NCBI RefSeq assembly: GCF_023065955.2
Contig: NW_026623008.1
Coordinates: 1,679,001-1,743,000, forward strand
DNA: 64,000 nucleotides
Direction of reading: 5' to 3'
Source of the DNA: Ursus arctos
Lineage: Eukaryota; Chordata; Mammalia; Carnivora; Ursidae
Part shown: positions 34,636 through 44,004 of the stretch, one piece after another
Layout of the letters: every line of letters begins with the position of its first letter
Numbering within the stretch: position 1 is the first letter of the stretch
Translations under genes and position numbers: made by a program
Notes under the pieces: generated by a model
Seen by the model: the letters and a program-made list of their open reading frames with translations, nothing else
What the model was told of the DNA's origin: nothing
Database searches by the model: none

Positions 34636-35584
34636 GGCAGGCTGCAGAGAAGCTGCATCGCTGGGTGTCTACACTGGCCATCAGGGGCCTCATGCATCCA
34701 GCTGGGTGGCCATGAGGCCCCAGAGCGGTGGCCACACCTGCCCCCTCCCGGCACAGACCAGAGGGACGGCCTTGACCGGGTGTTGGAGATGAAACTGTGG
34801 GAGTTCTTCATGGGGCTGACTTCTAGGGGATCCTGCACCCTGGCCCTTGGGTGGGAGCAGCTGGATCTTCCCCAGAGGAAGGCTTTGCTGAAGTGGACCC
34901 TATGGTCACCAGGGCAGGACCCTCCGGAGCTGCTATTCCCCGGGCCCGTCTCTGGCTGGCCCTTAGTAAGACCCAGCCGGCAGGCCCCCAGCCATTGCTT
35001 GGCGTCCCTTCTAACTTCGCAGAAAGCCCACGACACGGGGGTCGTTCGCTCATTTGCAGAGAGGGTAATGGCTTGCTGGGTGATCCAGCATCCGGGAAGC
35101 CAGAACCGTGGGCTCGTGTTCGCTGGGTCAGTGCTGGGGACCAGATATGAGTACGTCCAGGCTTGGCCCCTTAGAGTTGGCAGCCAAGGGGAAGGGAAGC
35201 CCCAGATAATGGGGTTTGTATGGAAAGGGCCAGGGAGGCAGCGGCAGGTGGAGAAGCGTGGGAGTCCAAAAGGGTCCTTGGAACATGGCACGTGTCTTGA
35301 CTCTTAAAGACAAGGAGTTGGCTGGCCAAGGGGCTGACGGCAGGGGACGGACCGCCAGGCAGAGGGCGCAGCCGGGAGGCAGCTGGGAGGCCAGAAGATG
35401 GGTCCCCATCAGGGCCAGGAGGGGCAGCACCACAAAAGCGGCCGGCCGTCCCCTCCACGCAGCCTTGGTGTCCTCAGAACTCGCGGCTGTGACCGCCCAT
35501 GAGGCCGTCCGGGGCCTGTGCAGCCAGCCACCTCCCTGCATGGAGGGCGGGGGTCGGAAAAGACCTGGGAACAGCAGGGGCCGT
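34636..35584. other. GC-rich non-coding stretch
   Basis: No gene recognised; both strands carry GC-driven frames. Confidence 0.4.
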
Positions 35585-35870
35585 GACCTAATTGGTCCAG
35601 GAAGGTCAGCTTCGGCACCCAGAGTGTTCAAAAACAGTGAAGATTAATCTTAAAGCGATTAGACAACTTATTTTCTTTTTCAAGACATTAGCTGGTCAAA
35701 AATGACAAAAATGTCCTTAAGCCGCGTTGAGGCAGAGGCAGCGAACAGGCTGTCTTTTGTTTGGCGGAGGGGCTGCCCGCAGAGCCTGCGTGGGGCACCC
35801 GGGAGCCAACCTCCCCGCACGCTGGCGTAGGGAACCGGCACGCATTAGCCGGGATTAGCCGGCCACGCTG
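35585..35870. promoter_or_regulatory. Candidate conserved element 18 with K50-type homeodomain pair
   Basis: Contains gacctaattgg, GATTAATC at 35642-35649 and CGATTAG at 35656-35662 (six-base gap, same as at 13840-13860), cattagctgg, and further cattagccgggattagccgg at 35845-35864 with a GGATTA OTX/PITX-type word. No transposon visible. Confidence 0.45.
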
Positions 35871-36184
35871 CCGGGTGGCGGGGGCAGGGGGCTGCTGGCC
35901 ACCCACGGGCCAGGGCCTGGGGTCCCGTGTCGGCACATGGGCCGCCTGCCGGGTCAGGGGCGGCCGAGGGCAGGCGTCTCCCTGGAAGAGCTGGGTCACC
36001 CTCCCATTTGCGGGGCTGCGGAGCACCCCAGCCACCAGGGAACAGCCCCGGAGCCTGGGCCTGGCCTGGGAGGGCAGGCGGGGCTCGGGGCGCCTGCGGT
36101 CCTCCGTGTGGGTGTGGGTGGGAAGGGTGGGCCCAGCGAGCCCTTCCCCCTGCGCCCCGCTCTTCCTGTCCTGCAGACACCGTC
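35871..36184. other. GC-rich, moderately CpG-rich stretch
   Basis: CpG density is raised but not to island level. No gene. Confidence 0.35.
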
Positions 36185-36560
36185 CTTGGGCCCGGCATTT
36201 TCTCAAGAAAAGAAAACATATGAGCCCACATTTCTTATCTGAGGGCAGACAATGAGATTGCGCCAGCCCGGGAAGGGGCTTTCACAGCAAATCCAGTCGA
36301 CGGGGGCCCCGCGCAGCCCCTGCCAAGGCAGCGGGCCCAGCCCGGCGGGCTCTGGGCTCTGCCGCGGTGTGTGCCCTCCCCCTCCGAGGCGGCAGGTGAC
36401 ACGCCAGCTGTGAGCCTGGTAACTGGAGCCCGCCTGACGCAATGCGTGGCAATGACAATTGAAGGGTCTCTTCACCGGCTTCCTTCCGAGCACTTGCATT
36501 GTGGCCCTGAGCACCCCCCCCACCCAGGGCTTAGGCATAATTATAGGGTCGGGTTACCCC
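36185..36560. promoter_or_regulatory. Candidate conserved elements 19-20
   Basis: Two AT-richer patches, 36195-36300 (aagaaaacatatgag, TTATCTG GATA word at 36235-36241, gacaatgag) and 36440-36560 (gcaatgacaattgaagg, ggcataattatagg), separated by GC-rich text. No repeat signature. Confidence 0.35.
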
Positions 36561-37094
36561 GAGAAACAGGTATCGGCATTGTTCAGTCCAGTGCTGGACC
36601 CCGGCCGCCCCACCCGCCCTGCCTCTGGCCTCCAGACCGGTCCCCAAGTGCCGTCCCACAGGACCCCTCCTCGGTGCCCTTCACCAGCCCAGGGAGAGTG
36701 AGGCTGGGGAGGGAACTGGGCCACCTCTTGGGGTGCTGGGTGGTGAGCTGGGAGACTGAGTATGGGCCGTCTCCTTTTCTTTTTCCAGTAGTTTGAAATT
36801 AAACGTGCAGGTGCGGCAAGACTGTTTTGCTCACGGTTGCCGGGAGCCACAGGACAGCGGGCGGGGCCAGGGCGGGGCCGGGGTTCCAGCAAGGGGCCTG
36901 GGAGCCGATCCCCCCGTGCACGGGGTCAGCCTTGTGCTGGGCCCAGCACCCAGCTGCTGGTGGATCTGGGGTGCAGTGACGGGGGTGGGCCCCCTGAAAC
37001 CTGGAGGTGCCGTCGCCCCAGCCCACCGGCCCCAGGCAAGGTGCTGCTGGCGGAGGGGAGCGTGAGGCTGCAAGGTGGGGTGCCCTGGCTTGGT
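36561..37094. other. GC-rich non-coding stretch
   Basis: ttttctttttccag at about 36776-36789 resembles a splice acceptor, but no exon-like frame with a recognisable product follows. Confidence 0.35.
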
Positions 37095-37235
37095 CGCCGA
37101 GTGCTGGCAAGGTCAGCTCTGGTGTCGCCAGTCTTACAGGCAAGGAAAGGGAAGCAGGGTCACTTCTCCAAGGACGGTGGTCTCAGAAGTAGTGAGGCCG
37201 GGATTTGAACCCAGGCCTGGTCATGTCTAGGGACC
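37095..37235 (+). mobile_element. MIR element, diverged
   Basis: Order of phrases matches MIR: tcttacaggcaaggaaagg, gggtcacttctccaagg, aagtagtgaggccgggatttgaacccaggcctgg. The gggatttgaacccaggc phrase is a strong MIR hallmark. Confidence 0.65.
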
Positions 37236-37734
37236 CCACCCCCACTGCTTTATTGTCCTTGTCTTGCTGAGTGGCAGAGCAGCGAGAAGCCAGTCCCTTG
37301 TTTTGGGGCACAGTGATTCCCAAATCCCTGCATCCACAAGCCCTGGTGGGCCGGTTCTGAGGATCCCCGAGCTCTCTGAGGGACAGAGGGCAGTTTCTCT
37401 GGCTGGCAGCTCCTGGTCCAGGACATGGGATGGACGGAGGAATGGGCTCAAGGATGGACCCCAGCACCCCACGTCTGGGCTCTGGAGAACAAGCTGCTTG
37501 TAGGTGATTCGAAGCCTCCACTCCCAACACACGAACACCCCCTTGGGGCAGCCTGCCGTCCGTGTCCCGTCCTGCCCCGTGCTGGGTGCAGCCCCAGAGC
37601 TGGGCATGTCGGGGACTGGTTTACAGAGTTCGAAGGTGTACATGGAGGGCCGCAGAGGGGGCAGGACACACCGGCTCCCCCTGCCCCTGGCTCTAGGGGC
37701 TCATCGGCCAAATGGGGTGGACAGGAGGACCAGA
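37236..37734. other. GC-rich non-coding stretch
   Basis: Nothing recognised. Confidence 0.4.
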
Positions 37735-37830
37735 GAAGGGTTCTTATCCAATTTTACAGATGAGGAAATTGAGTCAGAGCAAGGCCACAGCTGTAGGCGG
37801 GGAGTCCAGCCCCAGCCCGGGATGAGCAGA
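37735..37830 (+). mobile_element. MIR element, diverged
   Basis: ttttacagatgaggaaattgagtcagagcaaggccacagc is a clear MIR core/tail match, followed by a worn cccagcccggg end. Confidence 0.7.
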
Positions 37831-39441
37831 TCAGCCCTAGGACACCACCCCAGCTCTCACCCCTCTCCCCGACGTCCTGCTCCCAGCTCAGACGTCCGGG
37901 GGACCACGGACAGGCGACATCTGCAGCAGCACCCTCGGGCGGCCCCCAGGCCCCTCTCCCCTCTCTCTGACCTCACAGCCGCCAGCCTGAGAGCCAGCAT
38001 GTGAGGCAGGTCACGCGGTGCAGCTTTAGATGTGTGCCTGTCGCGCAGGGAGCAAGGAATGCAAAGCTGCTCTCCTCCTTCCTGCAAAGCCCCATCATGT
38101 GTGAGAGATAAGTTCTGGGGACAGCAGGAGCTGCCAGGGGGATGCCACCAGTGCTGTCCCAAGCCACCTGGCAACGTCTATAGGTTGCTTCTCTCCAAGA
38201 CCGCAGAACGTTCTTGCAGCAGCACCCCTCCCTGGAGTGCTCCAGTCTTGCTAGCCAGGGAGGTGCTGCAAACCAGACCAGATGTGCCTGGGTCTAGAGG
38301 GGCCATCCTGGAGGGCTCCCTGGAGGAGGTGTCTTAGTGTGGCTGGAGGAGGGTGGAGATTTCCCCAAGATGAACAAAGAAAGGCTTGAGAAAGCTTCCT
38401 TCTCGGGTGTATAAACCCTGGGGTGGCTTCTCATCCCCACTCAGCAGCTGGGAATCAGGTTTCCTGCAGAGTGGGCTCGTGGGAAGTATCTCTGACATTA
38501 GAGGAAAACCCTGTTTCTGGGAGGGCCTCTCCGGTGCTCCTGCCCAGAAGCAGAGCCCCCCGCCTGCACACGCTGCTAGGACCTGGCATGTCCAGGCCCG
38601 CCCAGCCGGCCCCTCCCCTCCCCTCCGGGGTCGGTGGCCCCTGGTGGGCCTGGGCCGAGGCCCCCACCAGTGCTAAGATGTCTCAGGACCTTGGGGGGCT
38701 GGGACGCGGGCTGCAGTGGCCGCCCCTGGGACGGGTGAGTGGGCAGGAGGACCAGAGCCCGGCAGACCTTGGCTCTCTGATGCTGTTCACAACGGGTTTG
38801 CGTTCTCGGGAAAGGGATCCCCAAATCCCTCTTTAAGTAACTGCGTGTCCCGGCCCACAACCTGTTCTGCAGAATGTTAGGAGCGGGAGGGGAAGGGGCG
38901 CGGGCCGCCTCCGTCCTGACCCAGCAACGCAGCGGAACTCGGGGCAGAACCCGAGGGGTGTGCTCTAGGTTCAACGACGGCTGACATTGGAGCTTCCTGC
39001 ATCCGCCTCTTAGAGAACAGACAGCAAAACCCACCACCTGGGGACAAGCGCGCTTGGCCGGACCCGCCGCCAAGGTCTCAGGGCGCACTGTCAGGGTGTG
39101 GGCAGGTGCAGGTTGTGCTTGGTGCTGTCCACACCCGTATCTCCCCAGCCTCACGCCGCCCACGCGCCTGCATCCACGTCCTGGAGCGCCACCTTCCGTG
39201 TTCCCGTGTGGGCATAAGGTGGGCACAACATCCTCCACTTCCCCTTGAGGTGCCCCGATCTGAACCAGCCAACAAACTACACTCACTTCCGGGGCTGGAT
39301 CTCCCTCCTGCTCTGCGCCGGCCCCAGGAGTGGTGGGCAAAGTTCGCCTGGAAGGCAACCCCGAGGGCCTGACCGCTTCTCACAGACTCTTCTTTCAGAA
39401 TATGGTGCTGGTACATTAGGAGGTTTGAAAGGTGTGGCCCA
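37831..39441. other. GC-rich non-coding stretch
   Basis: No gene. A 260-residue - strand frame at 38576-39358 has no recognisable domain. Confidence 0.4.
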
Positions 39442-39474
39442 GAAAGTTCTGGAAAGTTCTAGAAAATTCCAGAA
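39442..39474. promoter_or_regulatory. Perfect extended heat-shock element, seven phased units
   Basis: Alternating units in exact 5-bp phase: GAA 39442, TTC 39447, GAA 39452, TTC 39457, GAA 39462, TTC 39467, GAA 39472; a further TTC at 39478 is one base out of phase. HSF trimers bind three such units, so seven offers room for two cooperating trimers. The text can also be seen as about three copies of a 10-bp tandem (agaaagttct). Binding is inference from motif. Confidence 0.6.
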
Positions 39475-39917
39475 GTCTTCCCAGCTCTGGCCTAGCAGAT
39501 GTCAGGACATGGGCCTCCTAGCCATGTTGGGGAGGGGCGTGGCCCCGCAGTCACTGCACCGTCTCTGAGAACCTCAGGGAACGAGCCTCATGCCCAGGCT
39601 TGGGGCTGGCTGGTGGACGCGAGATTTCTCTAGTTTGGTTGCTGTTTTCATAATCGTTTGGTAAGAAGGAGGAGGAACGAGCACCGTTCCCTGCGCTGCC
39701 CTCTTACCACCCTCCCAGCCGGTTTTCCTGGGCGCCGTGGGCGGTCAACTCTGACCTTCGGGAGGAGAGAATGAGGCTTCTGTTCTCTGGAGAGGCTCTG
39801 GGACTCTCCCGTGATCTCTGGGACTTACCCTCTCGGCAAATCGAAACACCGACACGTTTGCAGTTATCTGCTCTCTCGTTTCGGAGGGGCCGGCTGGCAG
39901 GCTGGACCACGCTCCCG
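39475..39917. other. Mixed non-coding stretch
   Basis: Small AT-richer patch at about 39625-39670 (gttttcataatcgtttgg). No gene. Confidence 0.35.
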
Positions 39918-39938
39918 CCCCCCCCCCCCCCCCCCCCC
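39918..39938 (-). repeat. C21 homopolymer tract
   Basis: Twenty-one consecutive C on the + strand (G21 on -), the longest G/C homopolymer in the window. Confidence 0.8.
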
Positions 39939-40669
39939 GCAGGCACAGCCAGCGTTTTCAGGAGAAGGACCGTGAGGAGAAGCAGGGCTGGGGCCGCCCT
40001 TGGTGACCTGGTGGGGGGGCTGGTGTTTAAATAATGAACCACGTGCCCCCCTTTGCCCAAAGCGGGAGCACATCGATAGCAGGTAACTTGTTTCCCGGAC
40101 GCCGGTCACCCAGCCACGAGAGCGAGGGGACCGAGCCGCTAGCGGGCAGGCGGGGATCCCACGGGGGGCTCCTGCAGCGTGTGTCTTAGGGGGACGCAGG
40201 GGATGTCCAGCTCACTGTCGTCAGTGCCAGTGCAAATAATCATCAGCATCCTTGGCTGTGTCGCTCCGTGGTTGATGCTCTCTCTGCCTGGGCTGCCACG
40301 AGTTTCCTGATTGCTGAGAACAGAGACGGGTTTCAGAAGCAAGGGGCCCGCCTTGGAAGCCGCGCACGTGCCCCTGTCCTGTTAACAAGAGAGGGAGCCG
40401 CTCCTGTCACAGGCGGAAGAGCTCGGGGCTGAGAGTGATTTGGGGGCAGGGGTGGACGCAGGGACGCCGCCGCGGCCTCGGCAGGAAGCGTGAGGGGACG
40501 CCGGCCACCTCCCATTCCTCATCCCCAGCCTCAGGGCTGTCACCTTGCACCTTGACCTTGAGCCCCGACAGCCCACCTTTAATTGCCCCTGCCAGACGAG
40601 CACGCCAGCTCTGCGTCCCCCCGGTCAGCAGTGGCCATGGCTCTCCCTCTGAGAGGGACTGTCGGCTTC
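39939..40669. other. GC-rich stretch with small AT-rich patch
   Basis: A patch at about 40228-40290 includes gcaaataatcatcag, an octamer-like/homeodomain combination. Nothing else recognised. Confidence 0.35.
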
Positions 40670-41240
40670 TGGTTCTTGACAAAGTCATTAGCGAGACCAG
40701 CGTTTTAGAGAAGCGCATTAGAAAAGAGGCTCGGGGAGGTGATTATTTCTTTTATTTTAAACCCGACATCGGCGGCACCCAGAGTGGTCTCTCACGGGGC
40801 GATGCAGTCTCCGGATGGCCGCACTGGCCATATATCTTTGTTTAGGAACCTGGTTTTTATTAAATTTAATTGCTTCCTTTTCTGGCCTTAAATCAAGGGT
40901 GGCCTCAAAGCAGGGACAGCATCAATTTAATTTAATTACTCTGCACTGCAGCCTTCCGAGGAGAAACGCGGCTACCGGGGGCTCACACAGGCCCCCGATT
41001 CGGGACGAGCCTAGCAGCCTCGGGAGGGCCCAGGCCAAGGGGCCGAGCTCGGGTCCCCGCCCTCCCCTGCCGACACTCATCTCTTCTAAGAACCCGGCCC
41101 CAGACCGCGGCGCCCACTCACTCACTGGGGTGCTTATTTTCCATTTGCCATTAAAAGCACGTGGGCTTCTCTAACTCAGGGGCGATTCATTAAGGGCCAT
41201 TTGTCTTTTGCAGTGACATTTCCCCCGTACTGCCCAGCTC
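40670..41240. promoter_or_regulatory. Candidate conserved elements 21-22
   Basis: Main island 40670-40980: gtcattagcg, gcattag, gtgattatttcttttattttaaac, ccatatatctttgtttagg, tttattaaatttaattgc and tcaatttaatttaattac. A smaller island is at 41125-41225 (cttattttccatttgccattaaaagc, gattcattaagg). They are separated by a GC-rich 140 bp. No transposon signature. Confidence 0.45.
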
Positions 41241-41624
41241 AGGGCTGCAGACGCTCGGGGGCTCCGAAGCAGTGCCTGGGCACCCGCGCTGCCCCCGCAT
41301 GCCAGGTCGTGGGTGGGGGGGCACAGCTGAGCGGTCGCTCGCTGCAGCCCGGAGCTCCCTGCAGCCCAGCCGGGTCCTCGCCTCGGTTTCCAGAGCGCAT
41401 GTGTGGCTGTGCGGAGGGCTTTGGCCTGAGCCGGTCTGCACTGGACCTCCATCCCCGCAGAGCAGGGCGCGCCGCCGTGCGTGCTCCCGGACCCACGGGC
41501 AGTCTGAGCCTGCAGCTCCGAGCCCCGGACGGAGGCAGCCTCCGTGTCTCCGGCCTGCCCCACAAACTATCGCCGACGGCAGTTGGGCACGGCAGTCTGG
41601 GCTCCCCGGAACTGCGAGCAAAAC
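41241..41624. other. GC-rich non-coding stretch
   Basis: Nothing recognised. Confidence 0.35.
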
Positions 41625-42330
41625 CCTGGAAATTATTAAGATGATTTGTTAAATAGTAGAAAATGTTTTTCATTTCCCAATTTCCAGCTCTTGCTAAAAC
41701 CATCCTCCAGCTGCCTGCTTCTCATTCCTTAATATTTAGACTTATGGGCCAATTGGAGGGTATTTTCTCTTTCTGCCGTGATTAATGCTTCTATGGAGCA
41801 ATGTCATCACAAGTCACCTGCCTGCCCTGTCAGCTCGGCATCAATCTCGCTGGGCTGGGTGGTAATTTACGACTGGTGCCGGCAATTTGCAAACCTAATG
41901 GGGAGCAGGGGATGAGGAGCGGGCTCCCGGCTCTGTCTGCGCGGTCTGCGGCCTCGTCAGCCCCCCCATTAGCAGAACAAATGACGCGGAGATCAGACAT
42001 CATCTCCAAGGCTCGATAAATATTTTATCAGCCATAATGGAAATTGTCAAATTGATCTAATTGTACAATACGTTATCAGTGAGATCGCAAAGCCGAGCCT
42101 GGCCTCTGCCGGGACCCTCCCGGCCGCCCCGGCTGCTGAGGATGGCAGTCTGGGGTGCAGAACGGGGCCCGGCGTGGCGTAAATAATATGCTGGCCACGG
42201 CAGCCCGTTAAGGGGATGATAAATTTTGTGGAAATAAATGGCCCTATTCTGTTGTGCTTTGCTAGTCCTGATTTTTGAGAACCACAGGGAAACAGAAATC
42301 CGCCGAAAGACAGAGACGATGAACAGATTC
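41625..42330. promoter_or_regulatory. Candidate conserved element 23, largest AT-rich block
   Basis: About 700 bp, the longest low-GC block here. It includes gaaattattaagatgatttg, cttaatatttag, gattaatgc, ggtaatttacg, the octamer-like ATTTGCAAA (41885-41893), cctaatgg, cgataaatattttatc, gataatggaaattgtcaaattgatctaattg, and a later gtaaataatatgc / gataaattttgtggaaataaatgg segment. A GC-rich bridge (42090-42180) divides it. No repeat is recognisable. Confidence 0.5.
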
Positions 42331-42830
42331 AGAACTTCCCTGAAAGAGGGGACCCATTCCTACCCTCCTGATTCTGGGAGTGGTGACAGCCCTTGGAAAT
42401 TGGTACCGCAGACGCAGAGCAAAGACCCAGAATGGCAGCAAGCATCCTGTGATGGGAGTGTGTGCCATTGTGGAAGGGGATATTTTCCCTGACATTCAGG
42501 AGCCCACCGTGCTTGGGTTCACCTGGGGCAGGCATGTGCATTATGCATGCTGCTTCTTTACCATTCGGGGTCACGCCGTGGACTTGCACCCGCTGGACCA
42601 GGCGCTGTGCATTGAGCCGAGCAAAAGCTTCATCCTGCAGGAGCTGGGAGCATGTTCTAAAACTAAGCTCGTAAGAAACCGAAAGTGGTCTGAGCGTCCC
42701 CTCCCCCGGGTGCATTCAGTGGGGGTCTGGTCCTGCAGGAAGGGGTGGGGGAGGGCCTCAGGGCGGTGGCGGTCAGGCATCTTTCACAGCCAGGCAAGAC
42801 CTTTTGATTTCTAGAACAAACAGTGATGTC
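42331..42830 (+). other. Unassigned segment with a 144-residue open frame
   Basis: Base composition is intermediate, unlike both the GC background and the AT islands. The + frame at 42380-42814 (starts MVTALGNWYR) is open throughout; its middle (about 42450-42660) is the only part that does not look GC-driven. I recognise no domain, and the text could equally be a worn ERVL/DNA-transposon fragment or conserved non-coding DNA. A gtaag at 42671 is donor-like. Not called as a gene. Confidence 0.25.
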
Positions 42831-42974
42831 TTAGGCCTGGAGCACATTTGCAAAATCGAGTGGAAACATCTGTGAACAAGCTAAGAACGGCTGCCTGGCT
42901 GAGTGTGGGGAGCCCTGCCCCGGGCGCTGGGGGGCGGGTTGCCCTTTCCTAGCTCCGGCCAGAGTCCACGTGTG

Positions 42975-42991
42975 CCCCCCCCCCCCCCCCC
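42975..42991 (-). repeat. C17 homopolymer tract
   Basis: Seventeen consecutive C on the + strand. Confidence 0.8.
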
Positions 42992-43039
42992 GCCCACGTC
43001 CTCACACCACTCCAGAGAAGCCTTCATCTCACTTTCAAA

Positions 43040-43350
43040 ATTGCTGCGGGTCTCACGGGTAGGCATCCGCATAGGGGCCGCACAGGAGCAGGGGGCTGTT
43101 CCCAGCTGGCGTGGACGCCGGGGGCTGAAGCCTGAACGCGTGCACCTCCCGGGCATCGGGTACCTGCAGGCGTCAGGACAAGGCCTCCAAGGGTCGGGCA
43201 TTTGCCTGGAGTGCACCCGCGTGGGGCTCCGCAGCCACACGCTGTCTGGAGAGTGGACGTTTACCGTGATGAGCACCGTCCGGGCCGCAGCAGCCGCGGG
43301 TACCCCGGCTCACGGGCTCCCTGGGCGGCGCCCCGAGGCGAGACGTGGAC
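43040..43350. promoter_or_regulatory. CpG-island-like block
   Basis: By eye about 34 CpGs in 310 bp with GC near 66%, close to the number expected without CpG depletion. No TATA box, exon or gene is recognised beside it. It could be an orphan CpG island or a promoter of an unseen transcript. Confidence 0.4.
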
Positions 43351-43766
43351 CCGTCGGTAGCAGCTTCCCATGAGGGAGTCCTAAACACTTCCTTGGATGC
43401 GGGCTGCTGCTGTGTTTCTCATTAGCTCGCACGGGGCCGGGGCACACGCGCGCACCAGAGCCTGCACTCTGTCTCCTTGGTCTCCTGTCATGTCCAATAG
43501 AAATAGGAAGGGAGCGCACACCCCGAAACGGGAGCTGCGTGGGGCAGTGTCTGGTCGCCAGCCTCCTCCCCCCGTGGGGCTGAGCTCTGGTTTCCCTGCC
43601 ATGCCCGTGAGGTGCGTGACAACGGGGCGGCAGGACCCCCAGAGGCTGCCTTCTGCACCGAGCTTGTGGGAGCACCGTCTTTCTGTGTCTCTCTCTTGCT
43701 CCCTTTCTTCTTGTGGAAGCAACAACCACAACGCTTGAAATGATTTCTTATTCTTTTTCTTGAAAT
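43351..43766. other. Mixed non-coding stretch
   Basis: Nothing recognised. Confidence 0.35.
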
Positions 43767-43775
43767 TGAGGTCCA

Positions 43776-43963
43776 GGGGCACCTGGGTGGCGCAGTCGTT
43801 GGGCGTCTACCTTAGGCTTGGTGCGTGATCCCGGCGTTGTGGGATCGAGTCCCACATCGGGGCTCCTCCGCTGGGAGCCTGCTTCTTCCTCTCCCACTCC
43901 TCCTGCTGTGTTCCCTCTCTCGCTGGCTGACTCTCTCTGTGTCAAATAAATAAGTAAAATCTT

Positions 43964-43995
<32 letters not shown>
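43776..43995 (+). mobile_element. Carnivore tRNA-derived SINE (SINEC type), full length
   Basis: Starts ggggcacctgggtggcgcag, continues through the tRNA-Lys-like A/B boxes (ggcgcagtcgttgggcgtc; gggatcgagtcccaca), the gagcctgcttcttcctctcc body, and ends aaataaataagtaaaatctt plus an A-rich tail with aaaag repeats. A 9-bp target-site duplication, tgaggtcca, lies at 43996-44004; the 5' copy at 43767-43775 reads ttgaggtcca. Low divergence. Confidence 0.92.
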
Positions 43996-44004
43996 TGAGG
44001 TCCA

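Noticed and set aside
36776..36800. Splice acceptor and exon start (ttttctttttccag)
   Set aside because: No following frame encodes a recognisable product, and no donor pair is convincing. Pyrimidine-AG matches are frequent by chance.
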